A DNA stretch of 64,000 nucleotides, taken from assembly GCF_022374875.2 (NCBI RefSeq), contig NZ_CP092427.2:2170001-2234000 (forward strand), in the 5' to 3' direction. Source of the DNA: Mycolicibacterium rufum (GTDB lineage: Bacteria > Actinomycetota > Actinomycetes > Mycobacteriales > Mycobacteriaceae). The translations under genes were made by a program, and so were the position numbers. Positions 35,845 through 43,301 of the stretch are shown piece after piece. The notes beneath the pieces were generated by a model, which ran no database searches, was not told the origin of the DNA, and saw only the letters and a list, made by a program, of their open reading frames with translations. The stretch's first letter is position 1, and the number at the start of each line of letters is the position of its first letter.

Positions 35845-36561
35845 CCGACGGCGACCACGCCGGACGCGCGCCAGGGCGGCGTCCCACATCAGACCGCCGG
35901 CGGCCGCGATCGACGCCGGCTTGGCCAGGTCACGGCTCATCAGCGCGGTGGCGGCGGCCTTGGTGGACGCGGACGCCTTGGACATGTGGCCGGAGTCGAA
36001 CGGCGGCTGCGGGTCGTACTCCATCGACAGCTGGATGACCTTGGCCTTCGCCTCCCCACCGATCTGACCGGCCAGCCACAGCCCCAGGTCGATGCCCGCC
36101 GAGACCCCGGCGCACGTGACGATGCGGTCGTCGGCGGGCACGATGCGCTCGTCCCCGACCGGGATCGCGCCGAACGTCCGCAGCACCGGCAGCGCCGCCC
36201 AGTGGGACGTCGCACGCTTGCCGTCGAGCAGGCCCGCGGCGGCCAGGATCACCGATCCCGAGCACACCGACGCGGTCCACGTCGACGTGGCGTGCGCCTG
36301 CCGCACCCACTCGAGCACGATCTTGTCGCGGGCGTGCTCGAGGGTGGTCATCCCGCCGGGGATCAGCACGACGTCCGGCGACGGCGTCTCGGCGAAGCTG
36401 TGGGTGGCCCCGACGAGCAGCACCTGGGAATCCGCGGCGATCGGGCCCGGCTGGTGCCAGACGAATCGGACCTCGGTGTCGGGCAACCAGCGCAGGCACT
36501 CGTACGGGCCGATGAAATCCAGCGCGGTGAACCCGGGATAGAGCACGATCGCGACCTGCAT
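35839..36561 (-). CDS. DJ-1/PfpI family protein
   Basis: 240 residues from ATG 36561. DJ-1/PfpI core: VAIVLYPGFTALDFIGPYE at the N-terminus, VVLIPGGM in the middle, and the nucleophile elbow with Cys in ASVCSGSVILA. The last 60 residues (SMEYDPQPPFDSG onward) extend beyond the core and are basic. Members act as glyoxalase III, isonitrile hydratase or chaperone. The closest resemblance is the isonitrile-hydratase-like group. It is 13 nt downstream of a GlxA-type regulator on the same strand, a common pairing. Confidence 0.85.
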   Translation of the reverse strand: MQVAIVLYPGFTALDFIGPYECLRWLPDTEVRFVWHQPGPIAADSQVLLVGATHSFAETPSPDVVLIPGGMTTLEHARDKIVLEWVRQAHATSTWTASVCSGSVILAAAGLLDGKRATSHWAALPVLRTFGAIPVGDERIVPADDRIVTCAGVSAGIDLGLWLAGQIGGEAKAKVIQLSMEYDPQPPFDSGHMSKASASTKAAATALMSRDLAKPASIAAAGGLMWDAALARVRRGRRRR

Positions 36562-36574
36562 GGCCGGTCTCCTT

Positions 36575-37535
36575 TCAGGCGAACGTCTTTCGGTACTGGT
36601 CTGGGGAGACGCCGAGACGGCGGACGAAGTTGCGGCGCAACGTCTCCGAGGAGCCGAACCCGCAGCGCGCGGCGATGACAGTGACGGGGTCGTCGGTCTC
36701 CTCGAGCTGACGGCGTGCCGCCTCGACCCGGATCCGCTCGACGTAGGCGCCGGGCGCTTCGCCGACCTCCTCGGTGAACACCCGGGTGAAGTGCCGCGGG
36801 CTCATCGCCGCGATTCGCGCCAGGTCGGCGATGCTGTGTCCGTCCCCGGGTGCGGCCTCGATGGCTTCCTGCACGTCGCGGATCGGGGTGCGGCGGGCGC
36901 GCGGCATCCACACGGGCGCGGCGAACTGCGTCTGCCCGCCCGGCCGGCGCAGGTACATCACCAGGTAGCGCGCCACGGTCTGCGCGGCCTCGGTGCCGTG
37001 GTCGTCCTCGACGAGCGCCAGTGCCAGGTCGATTCCGGCGGTGACGCCGGCGGCCGTCCACACCCGTTCCGAGCTGCGGACGAAGATGGGGTCCGGGTCG
37101 ACGGTGATCGCCGGGAACTCCGAGGCCAGCTGCGCCGCGAACGCCCAGTGTGTGGTGGCGACGCAACCGTCGAGCAGGCCGGCCTGCGCGGCCAGCACCG
37201 CGCCGGTGCACACGCTGACCACCCGGCGCGCGTGCGGGGCGACCGCGGCGATCCAGTCGATCAGCTCGGCGTCCTTGCGCGCGACCTCCGTGCCGTACCC
37301 GCCGGGCAGCACCAGTGTCGACCGGCGCCACGGGGTCGGGCAGCGGGTCGGCGACCAGCGTCAGCCCGGTGCCGGTGCTGACCGGGGCGCCGTGCGCCGA
37401 GACCACGCGGACGTCGTAGCCCTCGGCGCCGTGTGCACCCGCGTACAGCGACGCCCCGGTGAACACCTCGAACGGTCCCACCATGTCGAGGGCCTGCACA
37501 CCCTCGAAGCCGAGGATCAGGACCTGCCGCGCCAT
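36575..37535 (-). pseudogene. GlxA-family (DJ-1 plus AraC) regulator, frameshifted
   Basis: The protein is split into two frames. The first frame, from ATG 37535 (MARQVLILGFEGVQALDMVGP), runs through the N-terminal DJ-1 sensor up to PDPVAPVD. The second frame takes up the DJ-1 core (LVLPGGYGTE, VSVCTGAVLAAQAGLL) and an intact AraC C-terminus (SIADLARIAAMSPRHFTRVFTE and VIAARCGFGSSETLRRNF). At 37314-37318 a single base lies where three (a Thr codon) are expected, so the change is a 2-nt loss or 1-nt gain. Everything else is intact. A sequencing error is possible; otherwise this is a recent loss of control over the DJ-1 gene 13 nt downstream. Confidence 0.7.
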
Positions 37536-37589
37536 GGGTCTCAGTCTGAGCGCGACCGGTCATGGCGTCCAGGACATGCATCCCACAGA

Positions 37590-38555
37590 TCAGGACATGA
37601 GCGGAGAGCACTCCCGGATGCGCTCGATCCACCAGTCCCGGCGCGCCGGCGGCGCCGCCAGCGCGGCGACCCGCGCGGGGTCGGGGGTGATCGCGGCCGC
37701 CGGCAGGAACCCGTCGACCGGCGGCGCGGGCTCGGCGACGTCCTCGACGAAGAGGCTGCCGGTGCCCAGCCCGCAGGCATGCCGCAGCTCGGGCAGACAC
37801 CCCGCGGCGACCAGCCCGGCGCCGATACCGACCGCGGAGTCCAGCGCGCTCGACACCACCACCGGGATGTCGATCTGCGCGGCGATCGCCAGCATGGCCC
37901 GCACCCCGCCCAGCGGTGCCACCTTGAGCACCGCGACGTCGGCCGCCCCGGCACGCACCACGAGCAGCGGGTCGTCGGCCTTGCGGATGCTCTCGTCGGC
38001 GGCGACCGGGACGTCGACCTGGCGGCGCACCTCCGCCAGTTCGGGCACCGTCGCGCACGGCTGCTCGAGGTACTCCAGCGGACCGTCGGCCGTGAGCGCC
38101 GCCGCCGCGGCGACGGCGTCCTCGACGCTCCAGCCGCCGTTGGCGTCGACCCGGACCGTCGGCACGGCGGCGCGGACGGCGTTCACGCGCGCGACGTCGT
38201 CGGCGAGCGACTGCCCGGGTTCGGCGACCTTCACCTTCGCGGTGCGCGCGCCGGGGAACCGGGCCAGCACCTCGGGGACCTGAGCGGCCGGGACGGCGGG
38301 GACGGTCGCGTTGATCGGAATGCGGTGCCGCCGCGGCGCGGGCAGCGGCTGGTAGGCGGCCTCGAGTCCGGCGGCGAGCCAGTGCGCCGCTTCGGCGGGT
38401 CCGTACTCGACGAACGCCCCGAACTCGCCCCAGCCCGCCGGGCCGTCGATCAGCGCGACCTCGCGGGTGGTGATGCCACGGAAACGCACCCGCATCGGCA
38501 GGGCGACGACGTGCACACGGTCGAGAAGGTCGGCGAGGTCCATCGCGTCGATCAT
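37590..38555 (-). CDS. menC: o-Succinylbenzoate synthase
   Basis: 321 residues. MenC subgroup of the enolase superfamily: Lys acid/base in AKVKVAEPG, metal ligands in VRVDANGGW, EQP and AADESIRKA, and the second Lys in KVAPLGGVRA. It dehydrates SHCHC to o-succinylbenzoate in menaquinone synthesis. Its ATG overlaps the stop of the upstream MarR gene by 4 nt (ATGA), an unusual pairing that may bring menC under that regulator's transcript. Orthologue of Rv0553. Confidence 0.93.
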   Translation of the reverse strand: MIDAMDLADLLDRVHVVALPMRVRFRGITTREVALIDGPAGWGEFGAFVEYGPAEAAHWLAAGLEAAYQPLPAPRRHRIPINATVPAVPAAQVPEVLARFPGARTAKVKVAEPGQSLADDVARVNAVRAAVPTVRVDANGGWSVEDAVAAAAALTADGPLEYLEQPCATVPELAEVRRQVDVPVAADESIRKADDPLLVVRAGAADVAVLKVAPLGGVRAMLAIAAQIDIPVVVSSALDSAVGIGAGLVAAGCLPELRHACGLGTGSLFVEDVAEPAPPVDGFLPAAAITPDPARVAALAAPPARRDWWIERIRECSPLMS

Positions 38556-39001
38556 CGGTCATCGCGGGGTTGCGCCTGCGCGAAGGCCGTCGCGATCTGG
38601 TCGAGCCCCCGCACCAGAGCGCGGCGGTCGCGGTCGTCGAGAGCGGCGCCGGCCGCGGCGACGGCCTGGCCGAGGGGCCGGTAGATCTCGGCGAGCGCGC
38701 GCCATGTCGGGTCCCGCAGGGCCACCAGCACACTGCGCCGGTCACGCTCGGCGGCGCGGCGCTCCACCAGGCGTGCCGCTTCGAGCCGATCGATGAGCGC
38801 GGTCACCGATCCGCGCGACAGCCCGAGGTACTCGGCCAGCGACGCCGCGCTGCGCGGACCGTCCTCCAACGAGTTCAGCGCACGCAGGTCACTGCGGCCG
38901 ACGCCCAGCGCGCGGCACGCCGCCTCGTCGAAGTCCTCCATCGCGCGCCACAGGGCGCGGCATGCCTCGAGGACGGTGGGTTGTCCAGATATCCCAGCCA
39001 T
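38552..39001 (-). CDS. MarR-family transcriptional regulator
   Basis: 149 residues from ATG 39001. Winged helix: SAASLAEYLGLSRGSVTALIDRLEAARLVERR with the wing in ERDRRSVLVAL. A helical C-terminal half would form the dimer interface. It is divergent from an SRPBCC gene 47 nt away, and a perfect inverted repeat (39020-39032) lies in that gap, so it probably represses both itself and the neighbour. menC follows with a 4-nt overlap. Confidence 0.88.
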   Translation of the reverse strand: MAGISGQPTVLEACRALWRAMEDFDEAACRALGVGRSDLRALNSLEDGPRSAASLAEYLGLSRGSVTALIDRLEAARLVERRAAERDRRSVLVALRDPTWRALAEIYRPLGQAVAAAGAALDDRDRRALVRGLDQIATAFAQAQPRDDR

Positions 39002-39019
39002 GGTTTGATGACCGTATCA

Positions 39020-39032
39020 TTCGATCATCGAA
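39020..39032. promoter_or_regulatory. Inverted repeat TTCGAT-C-ATCGAA (MarR operator candidate)
   Basis: Perfect 6-bp arms around one base, midway between the divergent MarR and SRPBCC starts. A further partial repeat (TGAT...ATCA) lies 5 nt before it. The position covers both expected -10 regions. Confidence 0.5.
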
Positions 39033-39048
39033 CTTTCTGGAAGGTCCG

Positions 39049-39507
39049 ATGCAGTGGACAGAGAGTGTCACGATCGACCGGCCGCTGGCCCGGGTGCGGC
39101 AGGCGATCGCGGACGAGAACGAACTGCTGCAGTGGTCGGCGTGGCCGGAGGCCACCGGTTACACGTGCCGCATCGACGGTGACGGACGAAGCATCGGATC
39201 CGCCATCGTGTTCACCGACACCAAGGGGACGACGCAGGGCCGCCAGATCCTGCACGCGCTCGACAATCGCAGCGTCGACTACCGGATGCGCAACCGCGGT
39301 CCCGGCGGCCGGGAGATGACCCCGCACTTGAAGTTCCGCCTCGAGGACGTCGACGGCGCACGCACCCGTGTGCATCTGGACTTTCACGCCGAAGCACCCC
39401 TGCCGCTGGGCCTGCGCCACCTCGTCGAGGCCGCGATGGGCCGTCGCGTGAGGAAGCTGCACGTGAAGGACCTCGACCAGCTCAAGGCGCACGTCGAGGA
39501 ACACTGA
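39049..39507 (+). CDS. SRPBCC (START-like) family protein
   Basis: 152 residues from ATG 39049, with GGAAGG upstream. It begins MQWTESVTIDRPLARVRQAIADEN, the usual start of polyketide-cyclase/START-like folds that bind a hydrophobic ligand in a beta-grip cavity. A helix at the C-terminus closes the pocket. It is divergent from a MarR regulator, so the regulated ligand or stress may be what this protein binds. Substrate unknown. Confidence 0.8.
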   Translation: MQWTESVTIDRPLARVRQAIADENELLQWSAWPEATGYTCRIDGDGRSIGSAIVFTDTKGTTQGRQILHALDNRSVDYRMRNRGPGGREMTPHLKFRLEDVDGARTRVHLDFHAEAPLPLGLRHLVEAAMGRRVRKLHVKDLDQLKAHVEEH

Positions 39508-39566
39508 CCCATCTGCGGATGGATCGGCGGCGAATACTCCAGTGAGTTCCCGGGAAGGAAGGTGCC

Positions 39567-40184
39567 GTGAATCCGATTCTGAAGTTCGCCAGTCAGCTCG
39601 GTGAGTCCGCTCTGTCGATCGTCGGCGTGCGGACCGTCGAGGAGCCCCACTACATCCGGCGACCGCTGACCGACACCGTCGAGATCCGGCAGTACGGTTC
39701 CCGGATCGCCGCCGAGACCACCGTCACCGGCGAGAAGCAGAAAGCCCTCAACACCGGCTTCCCCCGCCTCGCCGGCTACATCTTCGGCGGCAATCACCGC
39801 GACACCGAGATCGCGATGACCGCACCGGTCAGCCAGCAGTCCGCCAAGGAGGAGATCGCGATGACCGCGCCGGTCTCCCAGACCGGCAGCGCCGAGGACG
39901 GCTGGACGGTGCGGTTCTTCATGCCGTCGAAGTGGTCGATGGAGACGCTGCCCGAACCCGACGACGAGAACGTCCGGCTGGTGACCGTGCCTCCGCAGAC
40001 CGTCGCGGTACTGACGTTCACGGGTGACCGCAGCGCGGCCGCCGTCGCCGCGCGCAGCGAGGAACTGCGCACGACGCTGCGGGACAACGGCATCGAGCCC
40101 GTGGGTGAGACGACCGCGTGGTTCTACGATCCGCCGTGGACGCTGCCGTTCCGGCGGCGCAACGAGGTCGTCGTCGGCATCTAG
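39567..40184 (+). CDS. SOUL-family haem-binding protein
   Basis: 205 residues from GTG 39567 with GGAAGGAAGG upstream. SOUL domain: EEPHYIRRPLTDTVEIRQYG, ALNTGFPRLAGYIFGGN and FMPSKWSMETLPEP. The block EIAMTAPVSQ occurs twice (separated by QSAKE), a local duplication of the family's conserved MTAPV segment. The family binds haem or porphyrin. Its TAG shares CTAG with the stop of the convergent FadD gene. Confidence 0.85.
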   Translation: MNPILKFASQLGESALSIVGVRTVEEPHYIRRPLTDTVEIRQYGSRIAAETTVTGEKQKALNTGFPRLAGYIFGGNHRDTEIAMTAPVSQQSAKEEIAMTAPVSQTGSAEDGWTVRFFMPSKWSMETLPEPDDENVRLVTVPPQTVAVLTFTGDRSAAAVAARSEELRTTLRDNGIEPVGETTAWFYDPPWTLPFRRRNEVVVGI

Positions 40185-41743
40185 ACCGTGGCGCGGTCCC
40201 GGCCGTCCCAATGCGGTTTGCGCAGTTCCTTTTTCAGCACCTTGCCGGTGGGGTTGCGGGGCAACTCGTCGGTGATGTCGATGGTCTTGGGGCACTTGTA
40301 GGCGGCGAGCCGCTCGCGGGCGAACGCGATCAGGTCCTTCTCCGAGACCTCGGACTCGACGACGACGACCGCCTTGACGACCTCGCCCCACTTCTCGTCG
40401 GGCACGCCGATCACCGCGACCTCGACCACCGCCTCGTGCTCGGCGAGTACCCGCTCGACCTCGATCGAGTAGATGTTCTCGCCGCCGGAGATGATCATGT
40501 CCTTGAGCCGGTCCTCGACGAAGATGAAGCCGCCGTCGTCGACCCGGCCGATGTCTCCGGTGCGGAACCAGCCGTCCTCGGTGACCGCTTCGGCGGTCGC
40601 CTCCGGCTTGTTGTGGTAGCCCTTCATCAATTGCGGTGTCTTGAACCACAATTCGCCCTGCTCCCCGGTGGGCACGTCCTCGAGGGTGTCCGGGTCGACG
40701 ACCCGCACCTCGGCGTTGGGCACCAGCGTGCCCGCGCTCGACAGGCGCTCCTCGCGGCCGGGGTCGCGGTGCGCCTCGGGCAGCAGGTGGCTGATCACGC
40801 CGCACACCTCGGTGAGCCCGTAGGCCTGGATGAAATCGGTGTCGGGCCACGCCTGTAACGCCTGCCGCAGCAGGGGCAGCGGCATCGGGGACGCGCCGTA
40901 GGCGTAGGTCTTGAGCGCGCTGAACAACTTGACCGCGTCCTCGCCCGATTCCAGCACCTTGGCCAGCACGGCCGGCACCAGGAAGGTTCGGTTGGCGCCC
41001 TTGAGGATTGCGCCGGCCAGCGCGGCGCCGTCGACGTCGCGGGTCATCACGCTGGGGAAGCCGTCGTGAATACCGAACTGCACGTAGGACGATCCGCCGA
41101 CATGGAACAGCGGCATCGAGACCATGTTCTTGTCGCCCTCGTCGAACTCGAAGCCTTCGTGGGCGTTCACGGTGTGGGCGATGATGTTGGCCTGCGTGAG
41201 CTCGACGCCCTTGGGCCGGCCGGTGGTGCCCGAGGAGTACATGATGATCGCGACGTCGCCGGGTTCGACGTCGTCGGAACGGTGCACCGGGGTCGAGCTC
41301 TCGAGGATCTTCTCGTACTCGTCGTCGCCTTCGGGCGTGACGGCGATGACGTGCTCGATGTGGGCGAGCTTGTCGCGGATCCGGTCGATCGAGCTCATGA
41401 ACTCGGCGCCCGCGATGAGCACCTTCGCGCCGGAGTCGTTGAGCACGTAGTCGAGTTCGTCGGCGGCCAACCGGAAGTTGATGATCGCGGTGGCCGCGCC
41501 CAGCGATGCGGCCGCGATGGTGGTCTCGACGCACGCGGGATGGTTCTTGTCGAGGAACGCCACCACGTCGCCGCGCCCGACGCCGCGCTCGGTCAGCGCC
41601 CCGGCCAGCCGCCGGATCCGGTCGTCCCACTGCGCCCAGGTCCAGTTGCGGTCGAGATAGTCCATCGCCTCGGCGTCGGGGGTGGTGGCCGCCCAGTGGG
41701 CGACTCGTTCGTCGAGGAAGCGGGGTTCGGGCAGATCGGCCAT
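40181..41743 (-). CDS. Fatty-acyl-CoA/AMP synthetase (FadD family)
   Basis: 520 residues from ATG 41743. ANL superfamily: P-loop YSSGTTGRPKG, adenylate motifs AYGLTEVCG and FRTGDIGRVDDGG, the hinge EDRLKDMIISGGENIYSIEVE, and the catalytic Lys in PTGKVLKKELR. It activates a carboxylic acid as an adenylate and probably transfers it to CoA. The chain-length preference is not readable. It is monocistronic; the upstream 140 nt hold no gene. Confidence 0.88.
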   Translation of the reverse strand: MADLPEPRFLDERVAHWAATTPDAEAMDYLDRNWTWAQWDDRIRRLAGALTERGVGRGDVVAFLDKNHPACVETTIAAASLGAATAIINFRLAADELDYVLNDSGAKVLIAGAEFMSSIDRIRDKLAHIEHVIAVTPEGDDEYEKILESSTPVHRSDDVEPGDVAIIMYSSGTTGRPKGVELTQANIIAHTVNAHEGFEFDEGDKNMVSMPLFHVGGSSYVQFGIHDGFPSVMTRDVDGAALAGAILKGANRTFLVPAVLAKVLESGEDAVKLFSALKTYAYGASPMPLPLLRQALQAWPDTDFIQAYGLTEVCGVISHLLPEAHRDPGREERLSSAGTLVPNAEVRVVDPDTLEDVPTGEQGELWFKTPQLMKGYHNKPEATAEAVTEDGWFRTGDIGRVDDGGFIFVEDRLKDMIISGGENIYSIEVERVLAEHEAVVEVAVIGVPDEKWGEVVKAVVVVESEVSEKDLIAFARERLAAYKCPKTIDITDELPRNPTGKVLKKELRKPHWDGRDRATV

Positions 41744-41883
41744 GGTCAGCAGCGTGCCACGCCCGCGCCCGCCCCGAGGCGAAACTTTTCTTCCCGGCGA
41801 TGTCGATTTCGGCCGCTGCCGTTCGACGAGTGGGTGAAGGGCATCCTGAACACGACCCTTCCCACCGAGAAGAAGGAGAGACC

Positions 41884-42303
41884 ATGACCCGCTACATGCT
41901 GATCCTGCGTTCCACCCCGGAGGCCGAGAAGGCCATGGAGAACGTTGACTTCAACGACGTCATCGCCGCGATGGGCCGCTACAACGAGGAGCTCCTCGAG
42001 GCTGGGGTGCTGCTGGCCGGGGAGGGCCTGGCCGGTCCCGAGGAGGGCTTCGTCGTGAACTTCGACGCCGAGGCGCCGGTGCTCACCGACGGTCCGTACA
42101 CCGAGGCCAAGGAGCTGTTCAACGGCTTCTGGATCCTCGGGGTGTCGTCGATCGAGGAGGCCAAGCAGTGGGCGCTCAAATGCCCGCTCGGCTACGGCGC
42201 GCGGCTCGAGGTTCGGCGTGTCACCGAGACCGAGGAGTTCCCGCAGGACAACGAGTGGGTGCAGAAGGAGATGCAGTGGAAGAAGGAGGGCTACCCGGGC
42301 TGA
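41884..42303 (+). CDS. YCII-related (DGPF-domain) protein
   Basis: 139 residues from ATG 41884 with AAGGAG upstream. Ferredoxin-like YCII fold: MTRYMLILRSTPEAE, then the signature VLTDGPYTEAKELFNGF, the DGP(F/Y) motif. In actinobacteria such genes are usual partners of ECF42 sigma factors. Here the sigma factor is 2.7 kb away (45011), with two genes between. The role is unknown. A strong hairpin (42314-42349) follows. Confidence 0.85.
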   Translation: MTRYMLILRSTPEAEKAMENVDFNDVIAAMGRYNEELLEAGVLLAGEGLAGPEEGFVVNFDAEAPVLTDGPYTEAKELFNGFWILGVSSIEEAKQWALKCPLGYGARLEVRRVTETEEFPQDNEWVQKEMQWKKEGYPG

Positions 42304-42313
42304 GCGCCGCAGC

Positions 42314-42349
42314 GCCGGCGTGGCGGGCTGTTCGGGCCGCCACGCCGGC
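42314..42349. terminator. Stem-loop between convergent genes
   Basis: GCCGGCGTGGCGG pairs with CCGCCACGCCGGC over 13 bp with a 10-nt loop. It lies 10 nt after the YCII stop and 8 nt before the stop of the convergent exported protein, so it can end both transcripts. It has no T-run. Confidence 0.7.
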
Positions 42350-42357
42350 GGGGTCGG

Positions 42358-43125
42358 TCACACGTCCTGTTCGACGTGACCGAATTCGACGTTCTTGCCG
42401 TTGAAGTCGCCGCGGCAGGACACGCTCACGTGGTAGGTCGACAGCGGCGGCGGCGCGAGCACCGGGAAGCTCGTGCTGCCGTTGGGCCCGATGGAGAAGG
42501 TCTTGTTGACACCCGGCAGCACCGGGTTCGTCGCGACGTAGGTGCACGTGCCGGCGATCGCCGAGGAGTTGGTGACGTTCACCGTCCACGTCAGCCCGCG
42601 GTCGAACGACACCCGGATCGCGTCGGTCGGCGCCTCCACCGGCTTCGGGGCGTCCGGGACGGCCACCGGCACGGGATCCGGGCCTTTCGCGACCGGCGGC
42701 GCCTCCGGCGCTTTGGCCGGGGAACCCAGCACGATCGTGACGACGTCGACCTCGCGGTCCTCGTGGCGGATGAACCCCACGCCGAAGTCGGTGAAGTCGC
42801 AGTTGGTGATCACGCCACCGGCGCCGCGCGAGTAGGCACTCGTCGTCGCCGCCGCCTGCGGGTCCCCGGATCCGAGGAACGCCAGCGTCCGTCCGTTGTA
42901 GCCGGCGGGCTGCCCGTCGACCGGGTTCTCCGAGCGCGCGTAGGCCTGGGCCGCGCCTTCGAGGACTCCCCTGTCGTAGTGCAGCGCCGGGCAGCGCGCC
43001 GGGCGGTCCTTGTTGACGGTGTTGATGATGGCGTCCAGCGGGTCGGCGTGTGCGACCGGCATCGCCGCCAGTGAGCCGGCGAAAGCGGTGGCCAGGGCCA
43101 GTGATACGGCAGTTCGGGTGGTCAT
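42358..43125 (-). CDS. Exported CAP-like protein
   Basis: 255 residues from ATG 43125 with GGGGAG upstream. The signal peptide is cleaved after PVAHAD. The next 125 residues (DPLDAIINTVNKDRPARCPAL, YARSENPVDGQPAGYNGRT and GFIRHEDREVDVVTIVL) resemble a reduced CAP/SCP domain. A Pro/Ala/Val linker leads to a beta domain of about 90 residues (GLTWTVNVTNSSAIAGTCTY). Secreted and of unknown function. A perfect 18-bp palindrome (43204-43221) is 79 nt upstream, a likely regulator site. Confidence 0.7.
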   Translation of the reverse strand: MTTRTAVSLALATAFAGSLAAMPVAHADPLDAIINTVNKDRPARCPALHYDRGVLEGAAQAYARSENPVDGQPAGYNGRTLAFLGSGDPQAAATTSAYSRGAGGVITNCDFTDFGVGFIRHEDREVDVVTIVLGSPAKAPEAPPVAKGPDPVPVAVPDAPKPVEAPTDAIRVSFDRGLTWTVNVTNSSAIAGTCTYVATNPVLPGVNKTFSIGPNGSTSFPVLAPPPLSTYHVSVSCRGDFNGKNVEFGHVEQDV

Positions 43126-43203
43126 CGGAAAGTCTCCCCTCGGTGCGGACCGGCGCTCTGCCGACCGTCGAGGGAAGTGTTTCGCCGGCCGCGTCCGCGA
43201 TCG

Positions 43204-43221
43204 CGCGTAGTCGACTACGCG
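43204..43221. promoter_or_regulatory. Perfect 18-bp palindrome CGCGTAGTCGACTACGCG
   Basis: Uninterrupted inverted repeat between the divergent exported protein (start 43125) and fadD8 (start 43302). It lies 79 nt before the first and 81 nt before the second, so it could govern either. The GTAGTCGACTAC core looks like a response-regulator or LuxR-type site. Confidence 0.55.
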
Positions 43222-43276
43222 ACTTGCGCGCACCCCGGCCGTCGGCGCTGCGGGTACCGGGCCTGGTGACTAAAAT

Positions 43277-43290
43277 TGGAACACGTTCTA
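43277..43290 (+). promoter_or_regulatory. KstR-like operator upstream of fadD8
   Basis: TGGAACACGTTCTA fits the published KstR pattern TnnAACnnGTTnnA. It starts 25 nt before the fadD8 ATG, right after TAAAAT (43271-43276), a plausible -10. KstR represses cholesterol-degradation genes in mycobacteria. From memory, fadD8 (Rv0551c) is listed in that regulon; this should be checked. Confidence 0.65.
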
Positions 43291-43301
43291 ATCTGTAGCC
43301 C

